Part shown: positions 1 through 10,874 of the stretch, in pieces | How the letters are laid out: each line of letters opens with the position of its first letter | Position numbering within the stretch: position 1 is the first letter of the stretch | Assembly: GCA_035578155.1 (NCBI GenBank) | Contig: JAPWDM010000008.1 | Span: 4,175,347 to 4,239,346 of the forward strand | Origin: Brachynemurus nebulosus | Lineage: Eukaryota; Arthropoda; Insecta; Neuroptera; Myrmeleontidae | Direction: 5' to 3' | Length of the DNA: 64,000 bases | Program-made: the position numbers and the translations under genes | The notes under the pieces: model-generated | Told to the model about the DNA's origin: nothing | Seen by the model: only the letters and a program-made list of their open reading frames with translations | Database searches by the model: none

Positions 1-597
1 AAAGGTACATACCTACGTAAATATACTTCTAAATGTGGAAATAAAGTAATTCATTTTTGAAACATATAAAAATATTTATCAAATTTTAAGGTGTACGAAT
101 ACGAATGTGGCGTTGGACATGTCGATACAAATTGCATGCATAACATTTTTCTTAAAGAATTTTTTTTTAATAACTATTAATGAAATTTTTTTAACTTATA
201 TAGGAAGTAGAAGATCCAAATAATAATATTATAAACAAAAAAGTTCAAATTTGTGGAAAATTATGGAAATACATTTGGTTTAAATTTTGCCATATGAGCA
301 AATATGCTGCTGTACGAATACGAGTGTGGCTGACTGTACATATGACATATCTTACATGAGGATACATAAATTATGTACGTATTTCTTTTATTTAAAAAGT
401 TGCATTATAATGATATCATATTTGTAAGTAAAAATTTTGAATTAAAATATCTAAAGGAACATATAAAATAATTCAACAAACAAATACCGTTCCATCTCTT
501 TCTCTGTATTCAGTTTGTGAAGGAACCTTATTGTGAAGGAGACGTGTAATTAGAATACAACACGGACCACATCATCTAAACACCATGATTTTTATAT
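1..597. other. Gene-free AT-rich flank upstream of unit 1
   Basis: No gene is seen. Two diverged copies of a short motif (TACGAATACGA followed by GTGTGGC or ATGTGGC) lie near 93-113 and 313-331. The part from about 541 (attagaatacaacacgg) resembles the upstream flank of units 5 and 6 (36347, 48778), so it is probably duplicated gene flank. Confidence 0.5.
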
Positions 598-685
598 TCA
601 ATTTCGTTACGTTACATGTTCCTCTGGCGAATGCAATCATTTGTGTAATTATCTGTGGGTAATAAAATTAAAACAAAAATCAGAA
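598..685 (+). promoter_or_regulatory. Conserved 5' leader of zinc-finger unit 1
   Basis: This stretch just before the ATG is conserved in the family. It has a ttacgttacatg-type block, then gtgtaattatctgtg, then taataaaa, and ends in cagaaATGGA. Equivalent sequence precedes units 2, 3 and 5-8. Conservation between paralogs fits a 5' UTR or promoter-proximal segment, but it could simply be carried along by duplication. No TATA box or initiator is assigned. Confidence 0.4.
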
Positions 686-1484
686 ATGGAGAATTCGGTG
701 CATGAATGTTTTCATACAAATAAAATTAAAGTGGAGATAGATGAAGTGGATGAACCGGTCCACGAAATTGACCATACATGTGAAATTAAAGTGGAGAAAA
801 ATGAAGTGGATGAAAACAATTTTGGGTTATCAACACAAACAACAATTTTTGATTCCAGTAAATCGTCACAAGAAAATAATAGTTTGATGAATAAAAAAAA
901 CATACAAGAGCAAAATATAAAACTGGTAAGTGGAATTTTAAAAATTTCCGAATAAAATTATGCAAATGTTTTAACGTAATTATCTATAACATTTTAGGGG
1001 TGGAGTGAATCTTTGCCAGATTTAAATAGTTTACATACGGGAATCAAAATTGAACAGGATGAAATAGATGAAAATTATTCGACCGATTTAACAGAAAATA
1101 AAATTGCATGTGTTGACAAAAAACTATTACAGTGTGGGGTAAAATGTAGAGGACTACAACACGCTGCAATTTCGATGTTTGCCGGAAAAATAAAACAAAT
1201 GTGGCTGAGAATTATTGTACTTAAAGAGTTAAAGCGCGGTCACATATTTTTATTAAAAATAATTGCGTTTTATTATTAAATATTACATTTTAAATGTTAC
1301 TCACATTTACCCAATACGTCTGAACAGAACGACATTTATTAACGACAGAGAGAATATACACCAGTTGTGATATATATGCATGCAAGCCCTAAGCGTATGT
1401 TTAAAAAAATTGTGGATAGCAGTGATAGCAGTGTGTCTGAGTGTGTCAGATACCGCTTAAGGCATTTAGTCGGTCAGTTATGAG

Positions 1485-1680
1485 AACGACGTGGGCGTCA
1501 TACAAATTACGGCGCGAAGCGCCGTTTTGACCCGGACGCTACGCGTCGTACGAATTACGGCGCGGAGCGCCGTTATGAGAACGACGCGTAGCGTCGTACA
1601 AATTACGGCGCGAAGCGCCGTTACTAGCATGACGCGTGGCATCCTACAAATTAGGGCCCCAGGCGCGGCACTGAGATGAC
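1485..1680. repeat. GC-rich tandem repeat with short self-complementary units
   Basis: About four imperfect copies of a roughly 50-bp unit alternate gacgcgtagcgtcgtac and aattacggcgcgaagcgccg. Each half is itself nearly palindromic (ggcgcgaagcgcc). It stands out strongly from the AT-rich surroundings. No coding role is supported although one frame is open. Confidence 0.8.
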
Positions 1681-1709
1681 CTTTTCTAGTAATTATAATT
1701 TTCCTTTAT

Positions 1710-1949
1710 TTTTTATACAAAATTTATAAATAAAAAACAACATCGAATTATACCGTTTACACTGTATCAATAGATCGGTTTGATTTATGTAAATTTGGGG
1801 CGTCAGTGGGTGGCGTCGGTGGGTGGCGCGCGCCGCCCACCGACGCCACCCACTGACGCCCCAAATTTACATAAATCAAACCGATCTATTGATACAGTGT
1901 AAACGGTATAATTCGATGTTGTTTTTTATTTATAAATTTTGTATAAAAA
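1710..1949. repeat. 240-bp near-perfect palindrome
   Basis: The two 120-bp arms are complementary around a centre at 1829/1830 in GGCGCGCGCC, with one mismatch seen next to the centre. The inner 40 bp are GC-rich (gtcagtgggtggcgtcgg) and the outer arms AT-rich. It is probably a foldback element or terminus nested in the hAT-like insertion. Confidence 0.85.
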
Positions 1950-3321
1950 TTTTTCGGCTGTACTAAAAATAAATAATTTTTTTAAAAAAACCCTTTTTTT
2001 ATTTTTTTTGAAAAAACGGCACTCAATTTTGTATACGAAATAAATTTCAGGTATAAATGTATATGTATTACTATATTGAACTACAAACACCCTTACCTTA
2101 CACCCTTGCCGTTATTATTTATTAACACAAAATAAAATTTGTTACACATCATAAAATTATATGCATTTATCTTTGATAGTAACCACGACCTAACAATGCT
2201 TGTTTGCTTTGGTAAAGCTGATGCACGACTAGCCACCTTAAGCTGTGATAGACCAACAAATGACTCCAAGCAATCTACACTTTTTTTTATTCTTTTAATA
2301 ATTTTAGTTTGCTTCTAGTGTTCTGTGAGTACCTATGTTCTGGATGTTCTCTATGCTCTATGATATCAATACTTAAATATCATGTTGGAATACCTACATA
2401 TGTCATAATTAAAATACAATTTTTCTGTTTTCTTTTTTTTAAAAATATATTTTTTGTTTTATTTATTTTACTAGTTATACGTAAGTGTATTTCGCAATGT
2501 TTTGTTATTTTTACCGTTTCCTATAAATAAATTATACACTAATTTGCTTTAAAATATGTGCTATATCGTATAATTGTCATTGTAAAAAATTGTGAAAAAT
2601 ATTAATAAATTTGAGTTTTCCAAAACAAAAATATGCTACCGCGCTTTAACTTTTCATTATTTAAAATTTCCACCACTATTCCTTTGTTTTTACCGGTTAA
2701 AAAAAGAAAAATCGCATGTTGTAGTCCTCTACAAAATTCCCACAGTGTGATACATGTAATAAAACATTTACTACTTCAAGTAGTTTAAACAGACATAAAA
2801 GAATTCACAGTGGTGAAAAACCATACGAATGTAACATATGTACTAAAACATTTACTACTTTAAATAATTTAAAAATACATGAAAGAGTTCATAGTGGTGA
2901 GAAACCATACAAGTGTAATATATGTGCTAAAACATTTAACCAGTCCAGTGCTTTAAAAAGACATGAAAAAACTCACAGTGGTGACAAACTATATGAATGT
3001 AACATATGTTCTAAAACATTTAGTCGCACAGATTATTTAAAAAACCATGAAAGAATACACAGTGGTGAAAGACCATATAAATGTAATGTGTGTTCTAAAA
3101 CATTTAACCACTCCAGTGCTTTAAAAAGACATGAAAGAATTCACAGTGATCAAAAACCTTATAAATGTAACATATGTACTAAAACATTTACTAATTCAAG
3201 TAATTTAAAAACACATGGAAGAATTCACAGTGCTGAGAGACCATATCAGTGTAATATGTGTTCTAAAATATTTAACCAGTTAAATCATTTAAAAACACAT
3301 CAAAGAATTCATAGGGAATGA

Positions 3322-3467
3322 ATATAAAATATGTGATAAATCATTTACAACTTTAAATAATTTCACTCTTTAAATGATTAAGGCGAGTTAACTCGTCCTG
3401 CAATATGGCGGCTATGACAGATTTTCCGAAATACGGTATAATTATAAATAATGTTCAGTTTTATCAA
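3322..3467 (+). other. Duplicated 3' flank of unit 1
   Basis: This is the 3' flank. The block ggcgagttaactcgtcctg and the following ggcggct recur after unit 3 (about 21028), so it was duplicated with the gene. It holds no gene. Confidence 0.5.
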
Positions 3468-3476
3468 CATAGTTTA

Positions 3477-3686
3477 ATTAAAATTCACAAAGTGTGTGAA
3501 AAATTATCAAAACTGGATCGGCTGGGACTCAAACCCGGATCTCTTGGTTGCTAGCCAAGCGCCTTACCAATTAGGCCACCGACCGTTCGTTCGAGTGCCA
3601 CGCCAGTTCCGATAATCAATCAAACACATCCTCTCTTTAATGCGAGACGCAGTTACATTTTTTAATTTCAAATGTTTTCGAGTGAC
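3477..3686 (-). mobile_element. SINE-like element with tRNA-like core (AGC anticodon)
   Basis: Flanked by CATAGTTTA at 3468-3476 and 3687-3695, so the 210 bp are one inserted unit. On the minus strand it has a leader of about 100 bp (actgcgtctcgcatta and related), then a tRNA-like core at 3584-3515. The core has an acceptor pairing GGTCGGT with GCCGATC, an A-box-like TGGCCTAATTGG, an anticodon stem CTTGG/CCAAG around CTAGCAA, and a B-box-like GGTTTGAGTCC. A tail with cactttgtga follows. Related copies lie near 58875 and 59098, and the leader alone near 35810. It could be mistaken for a tRNA-Ala gene; the target duplication and shared tail argue against that. Confidence 0.75.
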
Positions 3687-3889
3687 CATAGTTTAGTATA
3701 ATTTATATTTTGTAAATTCCTAGGGTTCACTTTTTTGATGTTGGAATTTTTGATTTTTTTCTTTTTCTTTTTTTGTAACCTTATCTATTGTACTTATCAC
3801 TGGCAGTAAAAAGTCCAGCATTTTTAGATAAAAAAATTTTTCCATATGATTTGTTTAAAAGGGTTAAAATCACACATAAGAATTCATAA

Positions 3890-6425
3890 ATAATAAAACA
3901 AATAATTTATTGGGCAAAATACCACTTTTATTTTTGAAACTGTCAATATTGTTTCGAACCGTTAGTTCATTTTCAAACAGAATAAAAATTACATTAAATA
4001 CATGCCTTATATACTAATTTTATCTACCTATACTTGTGACGGGGGGAGTGGTATGCGATGTGGAAGTGAAAGGGGTGGGGTTAGTGAGAGAATCCGAAAA
4101 TCAAGAAAAACAAGATTACATTATAGTGACAAAAAGCAAACAAACACGTGATAAAAGATTGAAATTGAAGTTGACAAAAAGACAATATTACAGCAAAGTA
4201 CAATTTTAAAGATTTAAATAAATTATAATATTGAAAATAAAGTTGAACTGTAGATATCGGTGTAGTCATTTAAAAGGTGATCGGAGTTATGTTTATTTAT
4301 TTCTATTGCTTCTAGGATTGTTAACTTCTGTCCTTTGTTTGCCTCGTGTAGCACGGTAATTTGCCGTCCTGGTGGCGTAAATACAAAGGCGACTGCAGCA
4401 CAGACAGAAGTTACTCTGTAATACAGCCGTGTCTGTATGAATAAAGTACTGCAAACACGATTACATCACAGACATTTAAAGACTGTCTGTAACGTTATCG
4501 GCTTCGAATAACATTTTTTTATCGAAAACGACTGTAGCACAGCTATACTCGCTTTGTAATACAGCCTGAAACGCACACTTTTTATTGAACAAACACCGCT
4601 GCAGTTCAGTCAACGGCTCGTACCATTGGGCCATATTTGTTTAATTAGTTTGTTTCTGGTTTGACAAAGGTCGGTACACGCGCGATAATTTTGCAGCTAA
4701 AACTGTTAAAACTATTGTTGCTTAGTGCAAAATGACTGACAAGGAAAAATTAATTATTTATATGATTTAATCCTGTGAGGAGTATACCTTGTTGAATTTC
4801 ACAAAAAAGACACACCTCAAATTAACCGTCCAATTTTTGGACTTTAAATTTCAACTTTGAGCAAAAATAGGTAAAGTATATCCGCTCTATTTCAAAATTT
4901 ACCTCCAATTTTTCCTAAACAGCCCCTTCAGTTGGTTCGACTTTGGCTTTGTATACATCAGTAGAAAGCTCTCTAACAGTAAAGTACGTCAATTTAAAAT
5001 TTTTTCTCTATCTGCTGTAGTTTTCAAATCATCAAGGAAAATTGAAATTTTACCCTAACTTTGAGGAGTGATTTCACCCCTTAAATGGCGACGGTGGCAG
5101 ATAAAAGAAAAATACGGGTCCGTTATTTTTGCTTGTACTACACGTATACGAAGTTTCATCAAAATTGCGAATTGATAGTTCAGAACCTTTCCTTGTCAGT
5201 CTTCTTCTAGAATACAAAGTGAATGGACTATTACCTCTGAAGTAAAGAAGAAAGGACGCAACCATAGCATCGGCGAAAATATTAAATTGAATCACCCTAA
5301 TGCTAAGAAACATTAAACTTAACTGTCATATTTTTTAATACAATAGTTTTAGTTTATATACATAACGTAAAAGCCCCTATACTCAAACAGTTTTGATATT
5401 TATCGGCTTTTTCAGAAATAACTTCATTAATATATAAAATATTAAAATTGTTCGAGTATTGAATCGCGCTCGAGTATAAAGGCTTTTACCCTAAATATAA
5501 TAAAGATACAAAAAACAAAACTTTTTGTAATTTTATCAAATTTTTTTTAATTGCTTTATTCAAACAAATATGACTGTACTACTACAGATATTATTGAATT
5601 TAAGCACCATTCAGATGAATTAATAATGCTTTAAGTCATATTATTATGCAGCATGGACTAGAGCGGTCTGTGGTAAATCCGCCTTTGCATTGCCTTACAC
5701 AAACAAATGCAGCTATACTATAGACCGCTGTGTTACAACTGGGTTCGGGCAAACTATTCCTACTTTAAGTCATTCACGAGATAATGCAGTACAGACTATG
5801 GATGTCTGTGCTGCAGTTGCCTTTGTATTTACGCGTCCTGGTGTGTGTCCGGTGTCAATTAAATGTCTCGCAAAAGCAGAGTCGAATTTCTTATTTCTAT
5901 AGGATCTGAAACGCTCTGCTCTCCGGGTTTCAAAGTCTCTGCCAGTTTGGCCGATGTAAAAACTATTACAATCCTGGCAGTTTAATTTGTAGATACCCGA
6001 TTTTTTAAGTTTATCAATTTTTGTTTTATTGTTATACATTATGTTTCCTAGATTAAAGCCTGATTTAAACGCTATATTTATGTTTGATTTTTCTAGATTT
6101 TTTTTAATTTTATCTGATATATTACCAAAATATGTTATAGTTTTAAAGTTAGTTTTTGGTTCTGGTTTAACGGAGGCGTAAATTCCTTTTAAAATTTGTT
6201 TAAATTCTTTCTTAGCTATTAATTTATCGATTAAGTTTGAGTTATATTCATTATTATTCGCTATTATTTGTATATTATTTATTTCTTTTTCAAAATTTTC
6301 TTCCGACAAAGGTATATTAAACGCTCGGTGGATCGTGGAATTATAGGCTGCAATATTATGTTGATACGGAGTACGGACTTACTGAATCACTTGGAATTGT
6401 AATGCCAAAATAAGATGGTTTTCTA
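3890..6425 (-). mobile_element. Penelope-like retroelement copy 1 (degraded, interrupted)
   Basis: On the minus strand, reading from about 6420 to 5836, it encodes the region after the reverse-transcriptase core, then a GIY-YIG nuclease: SGIYKLNCQDC, FYIGQTGR, and a conserved R-R-A-E-R-F-R segment. The open stretch 6309-5770 runs into an inserted element at 5834. The C-terminal coding end and the terminal repeat continue at about 4366-3890, with cggttcgaaacaatattg near the end. The RT catalytic core is absent, so it is 5' truncated. It is dead and closely related to the copy at 22020-23178. Confidence 0.85.
4374..5834. mobile_element. Non-autonomous DNA transposon nested in Penelope copy 1
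   Basis: The ends are inverted repeats of GCGTAAATACAAAGGC followed by (G/A)ACTGCAGCACAGACA. GTCCTGGT, or GTCCTGGTG if one ambiguous base is counted, flanks both sides (4366-4374 and 5835-5843). The second Penelope copy shows a comparable uninterrupted site (ttctggtgtgtgtcc, about 22501). The 8-9 bp duplication fits hAT or Mutator-like elements. Subterminal motifs (ctgtaatacagcc, gtctgt) recur inside. No transposase is seen. Confidence 0.75.
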
Positions 6426-6700
6426 TATATGTTGAAATATTGAAAAAATCAATCAGAAGGATCTTTTAGAGCCAACTTTGAAGAATGTTAGAACAACGTT
6501 GACAAAATAACGAACTATAATAATTTAAGTTACCTGTTAATTGTTTTTGTATTTATTCTAGTTTTAATAATAATTGTAGTTAATTATAAAATTGAAATTC
6601 TGTGTATCTTTATTTATTAAGAGTTAAGAAATCAATAAAGTCATCTCTGAACTCAGTGTCGAATTTTTTTTTATAATAAATGCTTCCTCGTTTTTATCAT
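6425..6700 (+). repeat. Family R dispersed repeat, partial copy
   Basis: It matches the 3' half of the repeat also found at about 17029-18317, 23178-23760, 43686-44493 and 57945-62204 (for example caatcagaaggatctttt and gttgacaaaataacga). It directly abuts the Penelope fragment. No coding capacity. Confidence 0.65.
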
Positions 6701-7850
6701 TACAATAACAATATTTATATTTGTTTCGTCTTTCAAAATAAGAACTAACTAACTTTTCAAGAACGCATCATCACTGAAGCAAAAATTTATTTACTGTTAG
6801 AGAGCTGAACTATTTTAGATGGATGTAAATTATAATTTTTGGATGGAGAGTCTTAATAATACATAACAGTTGTCGTGCAATCGGTGACCGACACCGAACG
6901 ACTAAATGCCTTAAGCGTCTTAAGCTGTGACAATGGAGCATGTCCCTGCCACTTGCCATATAGTCCATAATAAAAAAAATGGACCTTTTTCTGACGTCGC
7001 TGTAACTAATACAGTCAAACTCATGTATTTTCAACCTGTCGGGACTAATCCGCTCATGTATTTTCAACTTCTCCTTCATCCTCACTCCGTGGCAATCATA
7101 GAACCACTTCACAGACATAGAACCAATCACAAAAAGCCCGCGTAAATCTTTACACAATAACAGTAGTCACGTGTACTTCCCCAGTAAATAACCTTAAAAT
7201 GACAGAATGTCAAGTAACATATTATGATAAACAAAAAAAAGTGAAACATGAAAAAAGTGCAATGAACTTGTAGTAAAATCATTTTTTTAGGAATTTCAAA
7301 TGAAATAAAATCATATATTGTAGGATTATAGGATAAAACCACTAGTGGTCGATCAGTTAATCTGACAGTTATTTTTCTGTATTAAAGTATTGCGTGAGAA
7401 GTGGGGACCAAAAACTTGAAAATACGTGAGTAAAATCAGTTGAAAATAGATGGTGTTGAACATACATGAGTCCGACTGTATACCAAATGGCGTTGATGTA
7501 TTTGAATAAATATAGAGTCGCGACATGAGTTTTGATAGTTCGCTATTATCCATCAAAGATTCATCTAAAATAAATTGGAAATAAATTATATATTTAAAAA
7601 AATACTTTAATTCAACCTAGAAAAATTAATTAAATTAAAAAAATTTGATTCTTCGTTAACACATAACCTGGTGACGATAGTTTTGTACTCAATCATATGA
7701 TAATTAATTTTGACATCTATTTGATGAAAAATGCCCACATGTTTCAACTCTATTTAGGCTATTTAGTATGCTCCAATACTATCAGCGCCACGTAGCAAAC
7801 TATGACACAAAGAGGCCCGTCCTTGAAAACAAGTGGCAGGGACAGACAAT
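6701..7850. other. Non-coding duplicated intergenic block
   Basis: No gene is supported. Much of it is paralogous to 23760-24640, for example the gaccgacaccgaacga block, the region around atagagtcg(c/g)gacatgag, and aggcccgtccttgaaaac. The short open frames here have no recognisable domain. Confidence 0.55.
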
Positions 7851-8165
7851 CAATGCTGGCGTTCCAAACGAAAATTTTGGTAACCTAACGTTAGCCAACG
7901 GAGTTTTCACCGTTACAAACCAGAGGACTCTGATTCAAAAATTAATGCACGTTAAATATTTTTTCACGGTATAAATACTTAATTTCTGAAGTACAGCCAC
8001 ATTTAAAAATTATGGAATAAAAATAATCAGTCAAAATGTTAGAAATTGTTGTTTAACAAGGGGTCAAACTAGAATGTCCAACAAACTGTGCCCACTGTAA
8101 TCAATGGGTGACGTAACACAGCACACATACAATCATACACGATGTATGGACACGAATATACAAAT

Positions 8166-9613
8166 TAGGCTTGTGTAGTTCGCGAACGAACTAGTTCGAA
8201 AGAGCGTTCTTACAAGTGATCTGAACGAACTAGTTCAAAATTTACTCCACTCTTCGTTCATTAGTTCAGTTCTGAATCAATAGCGACCAATAGCGACAAT
8301 GACTTCACGCGACTAATGGCAATGCCGGTCCCCACTACTCGACCTAACCAAAGCTAATATACGTGTACTATATGTATGTACATGATGTACATGTTCTATG
8401 AGGATCTGAATGATCTGATGAACTAAATTATTTTGATAGTTCAGTTAGTTCACTAGTTCACTTCGTTCGTTTACTTTTTATTTTATAAGTTCATAGAATT
8501 TGTGGGGGTTGCCAGTTTGTGTTCAGCGTGTTTACAGTTCAAAAAAACATACATCTGAAAAGAAGAGCCATTAAGGTAAGGTAATTTTAAAAACAAAATC
8601 CTTTATAATTAGATAAAATTTCATTTTGAATTGATTTCATTTTAATACCTAAATTCAAATTGTAGATTGTATTATAAAATATTAAGAATAAAGCAACAAA
8701 CATGAATTGATTCTTCGTTAAAAATAAAGTTAAAATTTAATATTTAGTTGTTACATTACATTCATACCTATAATACATTTTTTGTAGGTATTAAAATTTG
8801 TCTAAAATTAATTAAGTACATATTATATTTAATACCATTTTAGGGTTTCCGATCTCGATTCGATTTTATCGAAAATAGATTTTTGGAGAACCGATCTTCG
8901 ATTTTTCGAATCGATTTTTTGAAGACACAAAATCGATACAGAGATCGTGAAAAATTTACGGGATCGGAGATCGATCTTTTCGAATTTAAATTAAAATATT
9001 TTTAGTTAACCATATTGTTCATATTAAATTTAACATGTTCATCTTCAAAGGAAATTGAAAATTTTTTTTTTTTTTAAACTGAATTGTGACGACCTAATAA
9101 GAAACTTCATTAAAGCTTTTATATATGTATCTTTTATTTTCTGTAAGTACAAAAATTGAATCGATTTTTGCCAGATCAATCTTTTGTAAGTCGATTTTCT
9201 CCTGCATCGGTTTTTGGTTTGACAATTCGAATCGATCCACATGATCGATTTTTTGGCCAGAGATCGGAAACCCTATACGATTGGTATTTAATCTAAAATG
9301 AAATATTTAAAAACTGTACAATTTTGATTTACAAAAATTATTTTTAACATCTTACAAGTACATTTTTTGTTTTATTTAAATATTTATGTACCTGATTTTA
9401 TTATCATTTTTGAAAACCGGTTTTTGTTTTGGTCTTTTTCAAGTTTTGTTTGTCTTTTCTTGTAATGAACTAACGAACTGAATTAATACAGTTCATATTA
9501 TTCAATGATGCTCCAGAGCTGCGAACTAACGAACTAAAAGAACGAACTAGTTCATTAAGGAACTGTGAACTAAACTGAACGATCTTACAAATGAACTAAA
9601 ATGCGCAAGCCTA
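8166..9613. mobile_element. hAT-like non-autonomous element
   Basis: The 8-bp duplication ATACAAAT lies at 8158-8165 and 9614-9621. The ends are inverted, TAGGCTTG(T/C)G. The interior has many gaacgaactagttc-type subterminal motifs at both ends (about 8186-8290 and 9475-9560). No open frame of transposase size. A Tc1-like MITE is nested at 8843-9273. Confidence 0.85.
8843..9273. mobile_element. Tc1/mariner-like MITE nested in the hAT-like element
   Basis: TA dinucleotides flank it (8841-8842 and 9274-9275). Terminal inverted repeats begin GGGTTTCCGATCTC. The 431-bp body is rich in cgatttt and aatcgat words on both strands. No coding capacity. Confidence 0.75.
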
Positions 9614-9627
9614 ATACAAATGTATTA

Positions 9628-10874
9628 GGCTAAGCGCGCACTACGTTTTTTTTTCCGCTCGGCGTTTTTCCACAAAAGCTGAAAACGCGTCATCAGCGCG
9701 CACTACGTTTTTTTTTCCAGTAGCGGAATTGGCGGGACATAGAATTATTTCGAAATGGACGTTCGTTAAGCTTGTTGCACTGGTGTTTTACGTTAGCAAT
9801 ATGACGTTATAAAATTAAAAATAATTTTAAAATAGTTATGTAAAATTCTGAATGTTTTAATATTAATAATTTTTTATTTTTAAAGTATTATTAAGAAATA
9901 AAAATGATTCAATATTAATTACCAAAATATGTCAAACTTGATATGAAGAGATTTCTATATATTCTTCCATCATTTACATATTTTAGATGATACCCACTCT
10001 TTTTAAATAATTATATGTGTGAAAATATTCTTTCATAATGCGGTCCAATTTATTAAATTAACTATTTTATCATATGCAGGACTTTCGTTAAGCTTGTACT
10101 ATTTTTGTACGTAATTTTCTGTATGTTTTATTGACTAAATAAATAAAAATACAAAACAGTAAAGATATTAATACTTTTTTATTTTAAAAATACAATATTA
10201 TTGTGATTAAATGAAAATAATTCAAAATTAATTATCAAAATGCCAAACTTGTGAATAGTTTTTCATTTTCTCCCATCATTTACATATTTTAAACAAAGGA
10301 TTTACCCAATCTTCTTTTTAAATAATTTTATATCTGTAAAAAGATTTATTTAATGAAACCTAAATTATCTTTTTTACTTGTAATGCAATCCAATTTATTA
10401 CTATTTTCGAGCAAACTTCTTTCCAAAAACGTTACAATGTTCTTACCTTACAATTTTATCCCATACTGAAGCTTTTTTTCTACATCACATATAATTTTTT
10501 TTTTTTTTTTTTGAAAGATTTTGGTCAAATTTACCATAAAACTCCAAATTTGGCGATATTTTGACTAAAATTTTATTTTATATACATTTCTGTTGTGTAT
10601 CAGTGCATCATAATATGACATATAACCCATATATAACCACACTAATCAAGAAAACCGCTCGCTGAATTACGCAAGTGCGCGTGTTGTCATATAATTATAC
10701 GAGTTACAAAAATGTCGCGTTTTTTTTTCAGCAAAAAAAAAAATGTAACTTTTTGCGGTTTTTTTTTCCGCCGCTGAAAAAAAAACGTAGTGCGTTCGCT
10801 TATATGGAATATAATGCTTCACATTTTTTTGCTGAAAAAAAACAGCGGCGGAAAAACGTAGTGCGCGCTTAGCC
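9628..10874. mobile_element. PIF/Harbinger-like non-autonomous element
   Basis: TTA flanks both ends (9625-9627 and 10875-10877). The terminal inverted repeats are GGCTAAGCGCGCACTACG followed by poly-T and ccgc. The motif gcggaaaaacgtag and its complement recur inside (about 9650-9725 and 10750-10860). The small open frames around 10670-10920 are by-products of these T-rich repeats. The right end is only a few bp from a tatgatata stretch. Confidence 0.8.

Larger units (their letters stand above)
1137..2741. mobile_element. hAT-like non-autonomous DNA transposon inside unit 1
   Basis: The element sits between two copies of ACAGTGTG (1129-1136 and 2742-2749), an 8-bp target duplication typical of hAT elements. 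Its ends are inverted: GGG(T/A)A, then TGTAGAGGACTACAACA. No transposase is seen. A related sequence lies in the unit 7 intron (about 55682-56234). A GC-rich tandem repeat and a long palindrome sit inside it and look like a nested second element. Confidence 0.8.
686..3321 (+). pseudogene. C2H2 zinc-finger gene, unit 1, split by a transposon
   Basis: Exon 1 is 686-925 (80 codons, MENSVHECF to QNIKL) and ends at a GTAAGT donor. A 72-bp intron (926-997) ends TTTTAG. Exon 2 starts at 998 (GWSESLPDLNSLHT) and reads through an acidic stretch to QC at about 1136. There a 1605-bp element interrupts the first finger codons. The frame resumes at 2743 (QCDTCNKTF) and gives seven C2H2 fingers before the TGA at 3319-3321, ending HQRIHRE as in unit 3. 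The insertion adds stops, so no full protein is expected unless the element is spliced out. Without it the protein would be a nuclear zinc-finger protein of about 320 residues. The two halves are in different absolute frames, as expected for an insertion. Confidence 0.9.

Noticed and set aside
712..903. Minus-strand open frame opposite exon 1 (and its equivalents opposite the other exons)
   Set aside because: It is the antisense shadow of the conserved exon 1 and has no independent support.
1491..1679. Arg-rich small protein
   Set aside because: The frame is a by-product of GC-rich palindromic tandem repeats in a transposon.
3515..3584. Functional tRNA-Ala gene (AGC) on the minus strand
   Set aside because: It sits inside a 210-bp unit with a 9-bp target duplication, and leader and tail recur with other tRNA-like cores, so a SINE is the better explanation.
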